24,771 nt of DNA from a virus, in the IMG/VR virus record IMGVR_UViG_3300013772_000042, positions 1 through 24,771 of that record; one strand, 5' to 3'. Under the pieces are notes generated by a model. The model was not told where the DNA came from and did not search any database. It worked only from the letters and a program-made list of their open reading frames with translations. Made by a program: the position numbers and the translations under genes. Shown piece by piece: positions 1 to 5,639 of the stretch. The first letter of the stretch is position 1, and each line of letters opens with the position of its first letter.

Positions 1-99
1 CACGCGAGCACCCTGGCCGCCCTGCCGACGGGCACGTTCCCGGGCGTGGACACGACCGAGGTCTACGAGTTCCTGGACCGCCACGCGCCGACCGCGTGA
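1..99 (+). CDS. 3' end of a GC-rich gene (partial, unknown)
   Basis: An open frame runs from the first base to a TGA at 97-99 and encodes the last 32 residues of a protein ending ...EFLDRHAPTA. All 32 sense codons end in G or C and the stretch is about three-quarters G+C, typical of Streptomyces-type chromosomal genes and unlike the phage genes that follow. No domain can be assigned from so short a tail. It could be host DNA at an insertion or assembly junction, or a recently acquired gene. The reading frame is likely but not certain. Confidence 0.55.
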   Translation, partial: HASTLAALPTGTFPGVDTTEVYEFLDRHAPTA

Positions 100-187
100 C
101 CCGCACCCGGTCCGCCGAGGTCGATGCGGGGATGTCAGCAGGTGTTTGCTAATCTTCTCAGGCTGCACAACGCTTGAAACTGAGCAT

Positions 188-270
188 GTCCGGGTGGCGG
201 AATGGTAGACGCGCTAGCTTGAGGTGCTAGTGGGGGTAACCCCGTGGGAGTTCGAGTCTCCTCTTTGACA
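188..270 (+). tRNA. tRNA-Leu (anticodon GAG)
   Basis: Class II cloverleaf. The acceptor GTCCGGG pairs with CTTTGAC with one C/T mismatch and wobbles. The anticodon stem CTAGC/GCTAG closes loop TTGAGGT, giving anticodon GAG. A GGGG/CCCC variable arm and a T arm with loop TTCGAGT follow. The discriminator is A270 and CCA is not encoded. It is first of a six-tRNA cluster. Confidence 0.88.
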
Positions 271-287
271 CGCAATAACTAAATAAT

Positions 288-369
288 GGGAGTGTGGCGC
301 AACGGTTGACGCGCAGAGTTTAGGCCTCTGTTTCTTTATGATATGTGGGTTCGAATCCCATCACTCCCA
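288..369 (+). tRNA. tRNA-Leu (anticodon TAG)
   Basis: The acceptor GGGAGTG/CACTCCC is perfect. The anticodon stem CAGAG/CTCTG closes loop TTTAGGC, giving TAG. It has a long variable region (class II), T loop TTCGAAT and discriminator A369; CCA is not encoded. The upstream spacer CGCAATAACTAAATA recurs almost exactly before tRNA-Tyr (CGCAACAACTAAATA), suggesting cassette duplication. Confidence 0.92.
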
Positions 370-459
370 CGTTGTTGTAACTGATCGTTGGTGTTTAGGG
401 GTCGATCCCAGACTGCACCATCTAACCATAGTTATGACCGGCAGGCCAGCCGAAAATTG

Positions 460-515
460 GTGGAACGGAAGTCAGAGCCTTCGAGTCGGGTTGCACGGTT
501 GCAAACGTGTTCCAC
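460..515 (+). other. Possible tRNA-like RNA fold between tRNA genes
   Basis: GTGGAAC (460-466) is perfectly complementary to GTTCCAC (509-515). Between them are a hairpin GAAG-7 nt-CTTC and a hairpin CACG-GTTGCAAA-CGTG whose loop vaguely resembles a T loop. No D arm or canonical TTCRANN loop is present, so this is not called a tRNA. It may be a decayed tRNA or a structured processing element in the tRNA transcript. The preceding 370-459 holds a short TGGTG...CACCA inverted repeat and no gene. Confidence 0.25.
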
Positions 516-524
516 GGCGAACTT

Positions 525-597
525 GCCTTTATAGCTCAGCGGAAGAGCGTTGGTTTTCTACACCAAGTCGTCGGGGGTTCGAATCCCTCTAGGGGCA
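525..597 (+). tRNA. tRNA-Arg (anticodon TCT)
   Basis: The acceptor GCCTTTA/TAGGGGC pairs with G-U wobbles. The D arm is TAGCTCAGCGGAAGAGC. The anticodon stem TTGGT/ACCAA closes loop TTTCTAC, giving TCT. The T loop is TTCGAAT and the discriminator A597. It decodes AGA/AGG, which are rare in GC-rich actinobacterial hosts, a common reason for phages to carry this tRNA. Confidence 0.93.
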
Positions 598-615
598 CGT
601 AACAAAAACTAGCTG

Positions 616-652
616 GACCGTACCTCTTATATGGTACCTTTGATGTACGGTC
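616..652 (+). repeat. Inverted repeat between tRNA-Arg and tRNA-Lys
   Basis: GACCGTAC (616-623) and GTACGGTC (645-652) are perfect inverted copies about 21 nt apart, with a GGTACC motif in the loop. In RNA this forms an 8-bp stem. No T tract follows, so a processing signal or protein-binding site is as likely as a terminator. Confidence 0.5.
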
Positions 653-658
653 TGCCTT

Positions 659-733
659 GCCTCCATAGCTCAGCTTGGTTAGAGCATCTGATTCTTAATC
701 AGAGGGTCCTCGGTTCAAATCCGAGTGGGGGCA
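659..733 (+). tRNA. tRNA-Lys (anticodon CTT)
   Basis: The acceptor GCCTCCA/TGGGGGC, D arm TAGCTCAGCTTGGTTAGAGC, anticodon stem TCTGA/TCAGA with loop TTCTTAA (CTT), a perfect CTCGG/CCGAG T stem with loop TTCAAAT and discriminator A733 make a standard tRNA. CCA is not encoded. Confidence 0.95.
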
Positions 734-749
734 CGCAACAACTAAATAT

Positions 750-835
750 GGGGTCATGCGATAGCGGCGATTCGGCCTGACTGTAAATCAGGTACAGAGA
801 AAGACACAACGTAGGTTCGAGTCCTACTGGCCCCA
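750..835 (+). tRNA. tRNA-Tyr (anticodon GTA)
   Basis: The acceptor GGGGTCA/TGGCCCC, anticodon stem CCTGA/TCAGG with loop CTGTAAA (GTA), a long bacterial-type variable arm, T loop TTCGAGT and discriminator A835 are all present. The anticodon arm is nearly identical to that of the downstream tRNA-His (9145-9230). Confidence 0.93.
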
Positions 836-891
836 CGATAATCTTGTGAAACATGGAGATTAATTACCTCTATAAGACCCAGCCTTAGGGA

Positions 892-967
892 TAACACAGG
901 ATACGCCCTGCCGGGTCAATAGGTGTTTCGCTAGTCAGTGCACAGACAAAGCGTATTCCCGGTGTTA
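892..967 (+). other. Structured spacer RNA between tRNA-Tyr and tRNA-Lys
   Basis: TAACAC plus GGATACGC (892-906) can pair with GCGTATTCC and GTGTTA (951-967) with small bulges, enclosing about 45 nt. No tRNA arms or ORF were found here. It may be a processing structure in the polycistronic tRNA transcript or a small RNA. The call rests on base pairing only. Confidence 0.3.
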
Positions 968-984
968 CAAGTGGCGTACAACTT

Positions 985-1056
985 GCCTCTATAGCTGAGT
1001 TGGGATAGCACCGATCTTTTAAATCGGGGACGCGGGATCGAAACCCGCTGGGGGCA
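985..1056 (+). tRNA. tRNA-Lys (anticodon TTT)
   Basis: The acceptor GCCTCTA/TGGGGGC, D arm TAGCTGAGTTGGGATAGC, anticodon stem CCGAT/ATCGG with loop CTTTTAA (TTT), T stem GCGGG/CCCGC with loop ATCGAAA and discriminator A1056 are clear. It is the last tRNA of the first cluster and is followed directly by a strong promoter. Confidence 0.94.
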
Positions 1057-1062
1057 CTCGAA

Positions 1063-1091
1063 TTGACATAGTAAAAACAGTCTGCTAAGAT
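1063..1091 (+). promoter_or_regulatory. Sigma70-type promoter for the 1145 gene
   Basis: TTGACA (1063-1068), a 17-nt spacer and TAAGAT (1086-1091). The leader that follows contains AACGAC repeats and an AAAAGGA Shine-Dalgarno ahead of the ATG at 1145. Confidence 0.8.
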
Positions 1092-1144
1092 AGAGACATA
1101 GCAACAACGACGAACGACAAACGACAAGCAGAAAAGGACAAAAC

Positions 1145-1882
1145 ATGACCAAGCTTAACCAGATCATTGCAGTTGAAAAGGGCGTAAAGTCCAAGGCAAA
1201 CCGCGAATTCACCACACTCCACCGAGAAGTAACCAAAGCCGCACTTCTTCAGGGCCTCTCCCGAGTCTACTACCCGAAGGATGAGGAAAACGGCGACAAG
1301 CTCCCGTCTGAGTCCACTCTCGTGCAGGTCAAGGCCGAGAACGTCATCTCCCGCGTCTCCGAGACCCTGACCAACCTCTTCGATGTCACCCTGACCAAGG
1401 AGAAGGCCAACGGCGCTGCTACGGCGGATGTCAAGGTTGACAGCAAGACCATCCTCTCCAGCGTCCCGGTCACCTACCTCCTCTTCCTTGAGAAGCAGCT
1501 TGTGGAAATCCACGACTTCGTATCCAAGCTCCCGACTCTTGATCCCTCTCAGGAGTGGACCTTTGACGCTGCACAGGGCCAGTACACTACCGGCGTAACC
1601 GAAACCGTGCGGTCCAAGAAGGTCCCCAAGACCTTTGTCAAGTACGAGGCCACCAAGGAACACCCGGCTCAGGTTGAGATCTTCCACGAAGATATCATCG
1701 TGGGTACGTGGTCCAAGCGAGAATTCTCCGGTGCGCTTCCCGCCACCCGAGTCAACGACCTCATTACCCGAGTTGAAGCCCTCCAGACCGCTGTGAAGTT
1801 TGCACGCGAAGAGGCCAACAACACCGAGATCACGGATGCCAAAGCTGGCAAGGCCGTATTCGACTACCTGTTCGCAGCGTAG
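1145..1882 (+). CDS. Conserved phage protein of unknown function (245 aa)
   Basis: The 245-aa soluble protein has no signal peptide or membrane segment. It starts MTKLNQIIAVEKGVKSKANR and is rich in charged helices, with a Val/Thr-rich middle (about residues 60-130). It resembles a family annotated only as a DUF (possibly DUF7873) in actinobacteriophages; this is from memory and untested. No catalytic motif is visible. The ATG is preceded by AAAAGGA, and a consensus-like promoter lies about 55 nt upstream, so it is probably a well-expressed single gene placed between tRNA clusters. It ends in TAG and is followed by two hairpins. Confidence 0.9.
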   Translation: MTKLNQIIAVEKGVKSKANREFTTLHREVTKAALLQGLSRVYYPKDEENGDKLPSESTLVQVKAENVISRVSETLTNLFDVTLTKEKANGAATADVKVDSKTILSSVPVTYLLFLEKQLVEIHDFVSKLPTLDPSQEWTFDAAQGQYTTGVTETVRSKKVPKTFVKYEATKEHPAQVEIFHEDIIVGTWSKREFSGALPATRVNDLITRVEALQTAVKFAREEANNTEITDAKAGKAVFDYLFAA

Positions 1883-1893
1883 TCCCCTAGATT

Positions 1894-1926
1894 CCCTGTT
1901 TGAGCACAGGGTAGCGCATGATGCGC
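1894..1926 (+). other. Two adjacent hairpins after the 1145 gene
   Basis: CCCTGT/ACAGGG (1894-1899 with 1906-1911) is followed by GCGCAT/ATGCGC (1914-1919 with 1921-1926). No T run follows. They separate the upstream mRNA from the leader of the first permuted tRNA and may block exonucleases or act as a weak terminator. Confidence 0.4.
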
Positions 1927-1958
1927 ATAGACTGAAGTTGAAACTCAGACTAAATTAA

Positions 1959-2037
1959 CTAAATCTTTCCAGTGGTGGTTCGAATCCATCTCCCGCGACT
2001 CCGACGCGGGATAGCCCAAATGGTAGAGGCAGAGGCT
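1959..2037 (+). tRNA. Circularly permuted tRNA gene 1 (3' half before 5' half; anticodon possibly CTA)
   Basis: The 3' half comes first: anticodon-stem strand TCTTT (1964-1968), variable CCAGT, T arm GGTGG-TTCGAAT-CCATC (1974-1990), acceptor strand TCCCGCG (1991-1997), A73 at 1998. After only CTCCGA comes the 5' half: acceptor strand CGCGGGA (2005-2011), TA, D arm GCC...GGC with TGGTAGA (2014-2030), anticodon-stem strand AGAGG (2031-2035), then C32 T33. Acceptor strands pair 7/7 and the anticodon stem 5/5 with G-U. Joining T33 to CTAAA (1959-1963) would give loop CTCTAAA, anticodon CTA (amber); other junctions give other anticodons, so identity is open. Sequences outside both halves (1944-1961 and 2037-2054) are complementary. 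No copy in normal order was found. Confidence 0.72.
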
Positions 2038-2113
2038 AGTGAACTTAGACTCAGATTATTGCTCCAGACTAAGCAAAATCACCGCACACAGCTAATCAAC
2101 CGTTCGAGAACTT

Positions 2114-2210
2114 AATTACGAGGCAGGGGTTCGAATCCCCTTCCGGCCTCTGTGTCTAAGACACTTGCAATAATCAAGGCCGGGTAGCTTAGTGGTAGAG
2201 CGCATAATCT
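2114..2210 (+). tRNA. Circularly permuted tRNA gene 2 (3' half before 5' half; anticodon unresolved)
   Basis: 3' half: ATTAC (2115-2119), variable GAGGC, T arm AGGGG-TTCGAAT-CCCCT (2125-2141), acceptor TCCGGCC (2142-2148), N73 T2149. A 28-nt spacer holds hairpin GTGTC-TAA-GACAC (2152-2164). 5' half: acceptor GGCCGGG (2178-2184), TA, D arm GCTT-AGTGGTA-GAGC (2187-2201), anticodon-stem strand ATAAT (2204-2208), then C32 T33. Acceptor strands pair 7/7 (one G-U) and the anticodon stem 4/5. Depending on the junction the anticodon could be CAT, CAA, CCT or ACT. Leader (2102-2110) and trailer (2219-2227) pair over 9 nt, and CACAGCTA pairs with TAGCTGTG farther out. Confidence 0.7.
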
Positions 2211-2269
2211 CAAACTGATTTTCGAACTTTAAACGTGTAGCTGTGGTAAACAATGTGGACATAAACTAA

Positions 2270-2302
2270 GAGGGCCGGTCGTCGGATATGCGACCGGCTC
2301 TC
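2270..2302 (+). other. Strong hairpin after permuted tRNA 2
   Basis: GAGGGCCGGTCG (2270-2281) pairs with CGACCGGCTCTC (2291-2302), 12 bp including one G-U, with a 9-nt loop. No T run follows, so it may be a 3' boundary for tRNA processing or a terminator of unusual form. Confidence 0.5.
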
Positions 2303-2339
2303 GTCCCACATTCCAGACAAAACACAATCTAGGAGAACC

Positions 2340-2513
2340 ATGGCCCAGTCACGAGAAGACAAAATCTACCTTGCGTACAAGGTAACGAAGGCCTCCCTAG
2401 AGAAGCAGGGTCTCACAGACCGTCTCCACGGGCGTACCCTGCTCTACCTCGCTGAGATCTTCAGCATCAACCCGCTCGCGGTCCAGAGGATCATCAACGA
2501 GAGAAAGAAATAA
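2340..2513 (+). CDS. Small helical protein, unknown (57 aa)
   Basis: An ATG at 2340 with a well-placed AGGAG (2331-2335) opens a 57-codon frame ending in TAA, six bases before the next tRNA-like gene. The product starts MAQSREDKIYLAYKVTKASL and ends AVQRIINERKK. It is basic and looks mostly helical; the segment LYLAEIFSINPLAVQRIINE could be a helix-turn-helix, but this is a guess. No family is recognised. Confidence 0.65.
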   Translation: MAQSREDKIYLAYKVTKASLEKQGLTDRLHGRTLLYLAEIFSINPLAVQRIINERKK

Positions 2514-2518
2514 CAAAT

Positions 2519-2589
2519 CGGGAGTTAGTCTAATGGTTTGGCGGCGTAAAGACGTTTCGTTATCGGTGGTTCGATTCCACCACTCCCGA
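2519..2589 (+). tRNA. Atypical tRNA-like gene (anticodon not assignable; GAC by position)
   Basis: The acceptor CGGGAGT/ACTCCCG (perfect), D arm GTC-TAATGGTTT-GGC, T arm GGTGG-TTCGATT-CCACC and A73 (2589) are canonical and in normal order. The anticodon arm is not. The best fit is GCGTA/TTCGT with a T-T mismatch around loop AAGACGT, which lacks the near-universal T33 and has a 4-nt variable loop. A GGCGT-AAAG-ACGTT hairpin with a 4-nt loop is an alternative. It may be a decayed tRNA or one with an unusual anticodon arm. Confidence 0.6.
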
Positions 2590-2749
2590 CTTAATCTATA
2601 GCGGACAAGGCTGATCGAAAGATCATAAGGCTCGTGAGGAATATCCAAGCGGTAGGAGACTTAGGTCGCTTTCACTACTTAATGGGTTCCAAACCGGGAT
2701 GGGAAGCGCGTGGCTCACTGGATTATTAACTTAGATTATAGGAAAACAT
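2590..2749 (+). other. Non-coding spacer with tRNA-like remnant
   Basis: No convincing gene. It holds the hairpin TGATC-GAAA-GATCA near 2610, a D-arm-like TATCCAAGCGGTAGGA near 2643 and GGTTCCAAACC near 2687. Acceptor and T stems could not be completed, so this may be a decayed tRNA. The last 20 nt carry the AGGAAA ribosome site of the HNH gene. Confidence 0.3.
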
Positions 2750-3370
2750 ATGCTTGGTGATAAAATAGCTGAATTGAAATTGGCCGGAAAGTCACACAAA
2801 GAAGTTGCGTTGCTTCTCAATTGCAGCGAAAGTACAGTAACGTACTGGGTACGTAAAAAAGGATTACCGCGCTCTAAGAAGCCTAAGCACCAGAACACTT
2901 TTGAACGAGATGTATTAGAGGCAGCGATCTCCCGTGTCAAGTGCTGGTCGGACCTTTGTACAGTACTTGGGAAGAAAAGGACGGCATCGCTTCATATAGC
3001 CTTGAGGGATCAGGCTGAGGACTATAGCATCGATGTCTCTCACTTTATCTATGCAGACCCTAGGAAGTCTCCAGCAGTCGGTAGAACCAAAGGAGGACGC
3101 ACTCTGGAGCAAATGCTCCAATCAAAAACCACTAAATCCGATGACTTGCGAAAAAAGCTAATATCAGACGGACTAAAAAGTCACGAATGTGAGAAGTGCA
3201 AGCTCACCGACTGGATGGGAAGCCCAATAACACTGGAGTTGGACCACATTGATGGGGACCATTTCAATAACGCTCTGACTAACCTACAAATCCTGTGCCC
3301 AAATTGTCACTCCCAGACACCACACCATCGAGTACCATTTAGGCTTAGAAAAGCCATTAAACAGCAATAG
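2750..3370 (+). CDS. HNH endonuclease with N-terminal helix-turn-helix
   Basis: The 206-aa protein has an N-terminal HTH (about residues 5-40: KEVALLLNCSESTVTYWVRK) and a C-terminal HNH nuclease. Zinc-ligand pairs are C147/C150 and C183/C186; the catalytic core LELDHIDGD gives D165-H166, with N173/N174 in HFNN and H187 after CPNC. The family nicks or cuts DNA; the HTH plus HNH layout and the location among tRNAs suggest a homing-type mobile endonuclease. AGGAAA precedes the ATG. Flanking by the odd tRNA and the tRNA-like remnant suggests past insertion. The exact DNA target is unknown. Confidence 0.9.
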   Translation: MLGDKIAELKLAGKSHKEVALLLNCSESTVTYWVRKKGLPRSKKPKHQNTFERDVLEAAISRVKCWSDLCTVLGKKRTASLHIALRDQAEDYSIDVSHFIYADPRKSPAVGRTKGGRTLEQMLQSKTTKSDDLRKKLISDGLKSHECEKCKLTDWMGSPITLELDHIDGDHFNNALTNLQILCPNCHSQTPHHRVPFRLRKAIKQQ

Positions 3371-3377
3371 GAACAAA

Positions 3378-3782
3378 ATGCTACAGAACCCTGTCTACAT
3401 CCAGTCCAACCCCGGCTATGTTTACCAAGCTGTTATCGCAAAGTGGGTTGACGGAGACACCGTTGACGTTGACATCTTCATCTGCGTGGATTATGGATTC
3501 CACTGGAAGGAAATCAAGCAGTCCGCTCAGCGTCTCAGGCTCTACGGCATCAACACACCGGAGCGCGGACAGACAAACTTCCACGAGGCTACCATCTTCG
3601 AAGAGGACCACGCCCCTGTTGGTACTGAGGTAGTTGTGAAGACCTACAAGATGCCAACATCCTACGCATCCACCGAAAAATATGGCCGCTACTTGGCTGA
3701 CATCCTTGTTCAGGACGTAAATCTTAACGAAACTATCCTTGCATCGGGGCTAGCTGTAGCCTATTTTGGCGGAACTAAGTAA
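3378..3782 (+). CDS. Staphylococcal nuclease-like (SNase/TNase) protein
   Basis: The 134-aa protein matches the SNase OB-fold: WVDGDTVDVDI (residues 23-33), RLRLYGINTPERG (52-64), KYGRYLADI (101-109) and a C-terminal LASGLAVAYFGG. Arginines equivalent to SNase R35 and R87 (R54, R104), the first Asp (D25) and the Glu equivalent to E43 (E62) are kept. The calcium-binding Asp of the usual (I/V)D(T/A)PE motif is Asn here (N59), which may alter metal use or activity. No signal peptide is visible, so it acts inside the cell, perhaps on host or competing DNA/RNA. The start lies 7 nt after the HNH stop; GGAAC is a weak ribosome site. Confidence 0.88.
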   Translation: MLQNPVYIQSNPGYVYQAVIAKWVDGDTVDVDIFICVDYGFHWKEIKQSAQRLRLYGINTPERGQTNFHEATIFEEDHAPVGTEVVVKTYKMPTSYASTEKYGRYLADILVQDVNLNETILASGLAVAYFGGTK

Positions 3783-3798
3783 CCTGCATCACCATGTG

Positions 3799-3855
3799 CT
3801 CTCCCTGAATGATGGTAAAATAGAGTACCATACTCTATACCTCTTTCAGGGAGAG
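3799..3855 (+). promoter_or_regulatory. Inverted repeat sequestering the endolysin ribosome site
   Basis: CTCTCCCTGAA (3799-3809) is the perfect complement of TTCAGGGAGAG (3845-3855). The second arm contains the Shine-Dalgarno AGGGAG of the gene starting at 3860. A nested 7-bp hairpin ATAGAGT-ACCAT-ACTCTAT lies at 3820-3838. RNA containing both arms should hide the ribosome site. Confidence 0.75.
3813..3821 (+). promoter_or_regulatory. Extended -10 promoter inside the endolysin leader
   Basis: TGG followed by TAAAAT (3816-3821) fits an extended -10. No -35 is seen. Transcription would start near 3828, downstream of the first arm of the inverted repeat, giving an mRNA in which the Shine-Dalgarno is free. 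The same ATGGTAwAAT motif occurs at 8089, 17850 and, inverted, at 21465. Confidence 0.6.
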
Positions 3856-3859
3856 ACAC

Positions 3860-5587
3860 ATGTCAACACCCCAAACAATTCTAGAATGGTTGGCGACCGC
3901 TCAGGGCGTATCCATGAACCCAGACGGTCACTACGGTCTCCAGTGTGTCGATCTTGTTGATCAGTACGCACAGGATATCTTTGGTGTGCCTTGGAGTACA
4001 TGCATGGGTGGCGTTCCCGGTGCGAAGGCACTCCTAGACGCGGCTCCCGACGAGTACTGGGTACGTACCGACAACAACCCGAACGACCCCAACGCGGTCC
4101 CATCTCAGGGAGATGTTATTGTCTTCGCTGGAAGTGCAATCAACGAGTGGGGGCACACCGCTGTCGTTGACTCCGCTGATGCAACGGGAATGTGGGTCAT
4201 CCAGCAGGACGGCTTTGCTGCTCCGCTAATCTGGGCTGACGGTAGCTGGTACTCCAACAAACCAGCCGAACGAGCATGGCTGAACTACTACAGCAATGGC
4301 ACTGGCCCTCTAGCCGGTTGGCTCACCCCTCGCCCAGCTAAGCTGGCTCAGCAGGATGCTCCCACGGTGGCCCCTGCATCCACTACCCCTACGTCGTCGG
4401 TTTCTGGTAATCAGCGTGTCTCTGGCGCTGCTGTCAATCAGCGATCCGCAGCTAACCGAACAGCAGCCGTCGTGAATACCTTCGATGCTAACACGATCCT
4501 TGATTTCAAGGGCTTTGTTCACGGAGAAAACGTGGATGGAAATGATGTTTGGTTCGTTGGAGCATACTCGGATACCTACTTCTGGTCGGGCGGATTCAAT
4601 GACACGTCCACAAACGGTCTCGCTGACCTCACACCAGCCCCTCTAGCGCCTCCAGCACCGTCTCTAAGCCCCTACCAGCGTACGGTTGGGTCATCGGTCA
4701 TCCGTTACCGTAAAGACGCTAACACGGACGCTGAGATCATCATAGAGTACCAGCCCGGAGACATCCTGACCTTCGGCCAGTTCAAGCACGGACAGGCTAT
4801 CAGCGGAAATGACATCTGGTTCAAGGGTGCCATCTCCGGTGGGTACGCGTGGTCCGGTGGATTTGACGACCAGTCCACCAACGGTATGACTGAGGAAGCC
4901 GCTTCGGCACCCACACCGGCCCCATCTCCGGTGCCCACACCAACCCCAGCGCCAGTCACACCTACCCAGCCTGTAACGCAAACTTACAAGTTCACACCTG
5001 ACTTCGACTTTGTTGAGGTCATCCCGGCAGGTATCGGCAACTTCATGTACGGCAACTTCCCGGATAATCCTCAGGATGCTGTGATCCACCAGTTTGGAAC
5101 GCTAGGCGTAGATACTCTAAACAGCACCGTGAACACATTCTCCAACCCAAATGGTGACCGTAGGGTTTCTGCCCACTTCGTTGTATCCGGCAAGCGCATT
5201 ATCCAGATGGTTTCCCTGAAGGATCGTGCGTACCACGCTGGTACAGTTGGAAACAACTACGTCGGGATCGAGACTGATCCGGCTCAGGATGCTGATACCA
5301 TTGCCTCCGTCAAGAAGCTACTACAGGCGCTCAAGGATAAGTTTGGTTATGAGCTAACCAAGATCCTCCACAAGAACGTTCCGGGTAACTCGACAAACTG
5401 TGGTGCATCCATTACACTATCTAACTACGACCTCACGGCTCCGGTCGTGATACCAGTACCGGCACCGGTCCCAGTACCAGTGCCGACTCCGGAACCCGCA
5501 CCGACACCGGCTCCAGAGTTCACCAAGGAAGAAGTCATTGACGACTTCCTTGCATGGTTGAAGAAAGAATACTTCGCCAGCAAGTAA
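3860..5587 (+). CDS. Endolysin with CHAP-like peptidase, SH3-like repeats and Amidase_2 domains
   Basis: The 575-aa protein digests host peptidoglycan at lysis. Order: an N-terminal CHAP/NlpC-like cysteine peptidase (residues 1-160; C29 in YGLQCVDL, H99 in EWGHTAVV); a linker; two related wall-binding-type repeats (about 205-260 and 275-345), each ending in a W-SGGF-D-STNG signature; a Pro/Thr linker; and an N-acetylmuramoyl-L-alanine amidase type 2 domain (about 375-525) with zinc-site motifs VIHQF, YHAG and a C-terminal His/Cys region (LHKN, NCG). A Pro-rich tail ends in an acidic-basic helix. No signal peptide is seen, so a holin is expected but none is adjacent. Expression is probably controlled by the hairpin and promoter just upstream; a terminator follows. 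Confidence 0.93.
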   Translation: MSTPQTILEWLATAQGVSMNPDGHYGLQCVDLVDQYAQDIFGVPWSTCMGGVPGAKALLDAAPDEYWVRTDNNPNDPNAVPSQGDVIVFAGSAINEWGHTAVVDSADATGMWVIQQDGFAAPLIWADGSWYSNKPAERAWLNYYSNGTGPLAGWLTPRPAKLAQQDAPTVAPASTTPTSSVSGNQRVSGAAVNQRSAANRTAAVVNTFDANTILDFKGFVHGENVDGNDVWFVGAYSDTYFWSGGFNDTSTNGLADLTPAPLAPPAPSLSPYQRTVGSSVIRYRKDANTDAEIIIEYQPGDILTFGQFKHGQAISGNDIWFKGAISGGYAWSGGFDDQSTNGMTEEAASAPTPAPSPVPTPTPAPVTPTQPVTQTYKFTPDFDFVEVIPAGIGNFMYGNFPDNPQDAVIHQFGTLGVDTLNSTVNTFSNPNGDRRVSAHFVVSGKRIIQMVSLKDRAYHAGTVGNNYVGIETDPAQDADTIASVKKLLQALKDKFGYELTKILHKNVPGNSTNCGASITLSNYDLTAPVVIPVPAPVPVPVPTPEPAPTPAPEFTKEEVIDDFLAWLKKEYFASK

Positions 5588-5600
5588 CACCCGTAACGGC

Positions 5601-5639
5601 AGAAAGGCAGCGGATTTGCATTCGCTGCCTTTCTCGTTA
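5601..5639 (+). terminator. Terminator after the endolysin
   Basis: AGAAAGGCAGCG (5601-5612) and CGCTGCCTTTCT (5623-5634) form a perfect 12-bp stem with a 10-nt loop, then TCGTT. The -35 box of the next promoter lies in its loop. Confidence 0.75.

Noticed and set aside
886-900. Sequence TAGGGATAACA resembling an I-SceI recognition site
   Set aside because: Only the first 11 bases match; the rest of the 18-bp site is absent. Probably chance.
1944-2075. Group I intron-like CAGACTAA motifs beside the permuted tRNA halves, suggesting a permuted intron-exon
   Set aside because: The flanks are under 80 nt and lack recognisable P, Q and S elements and a P7 partner; too short for a group I core.
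1959-2149. One intron-bearing tRNA joining the CGCGGGA 5' half to the TCCGGCC 3' half
   Set aside because: Those acceptor strands do not pair; each 5' half matches only the 3' half upstream of it.
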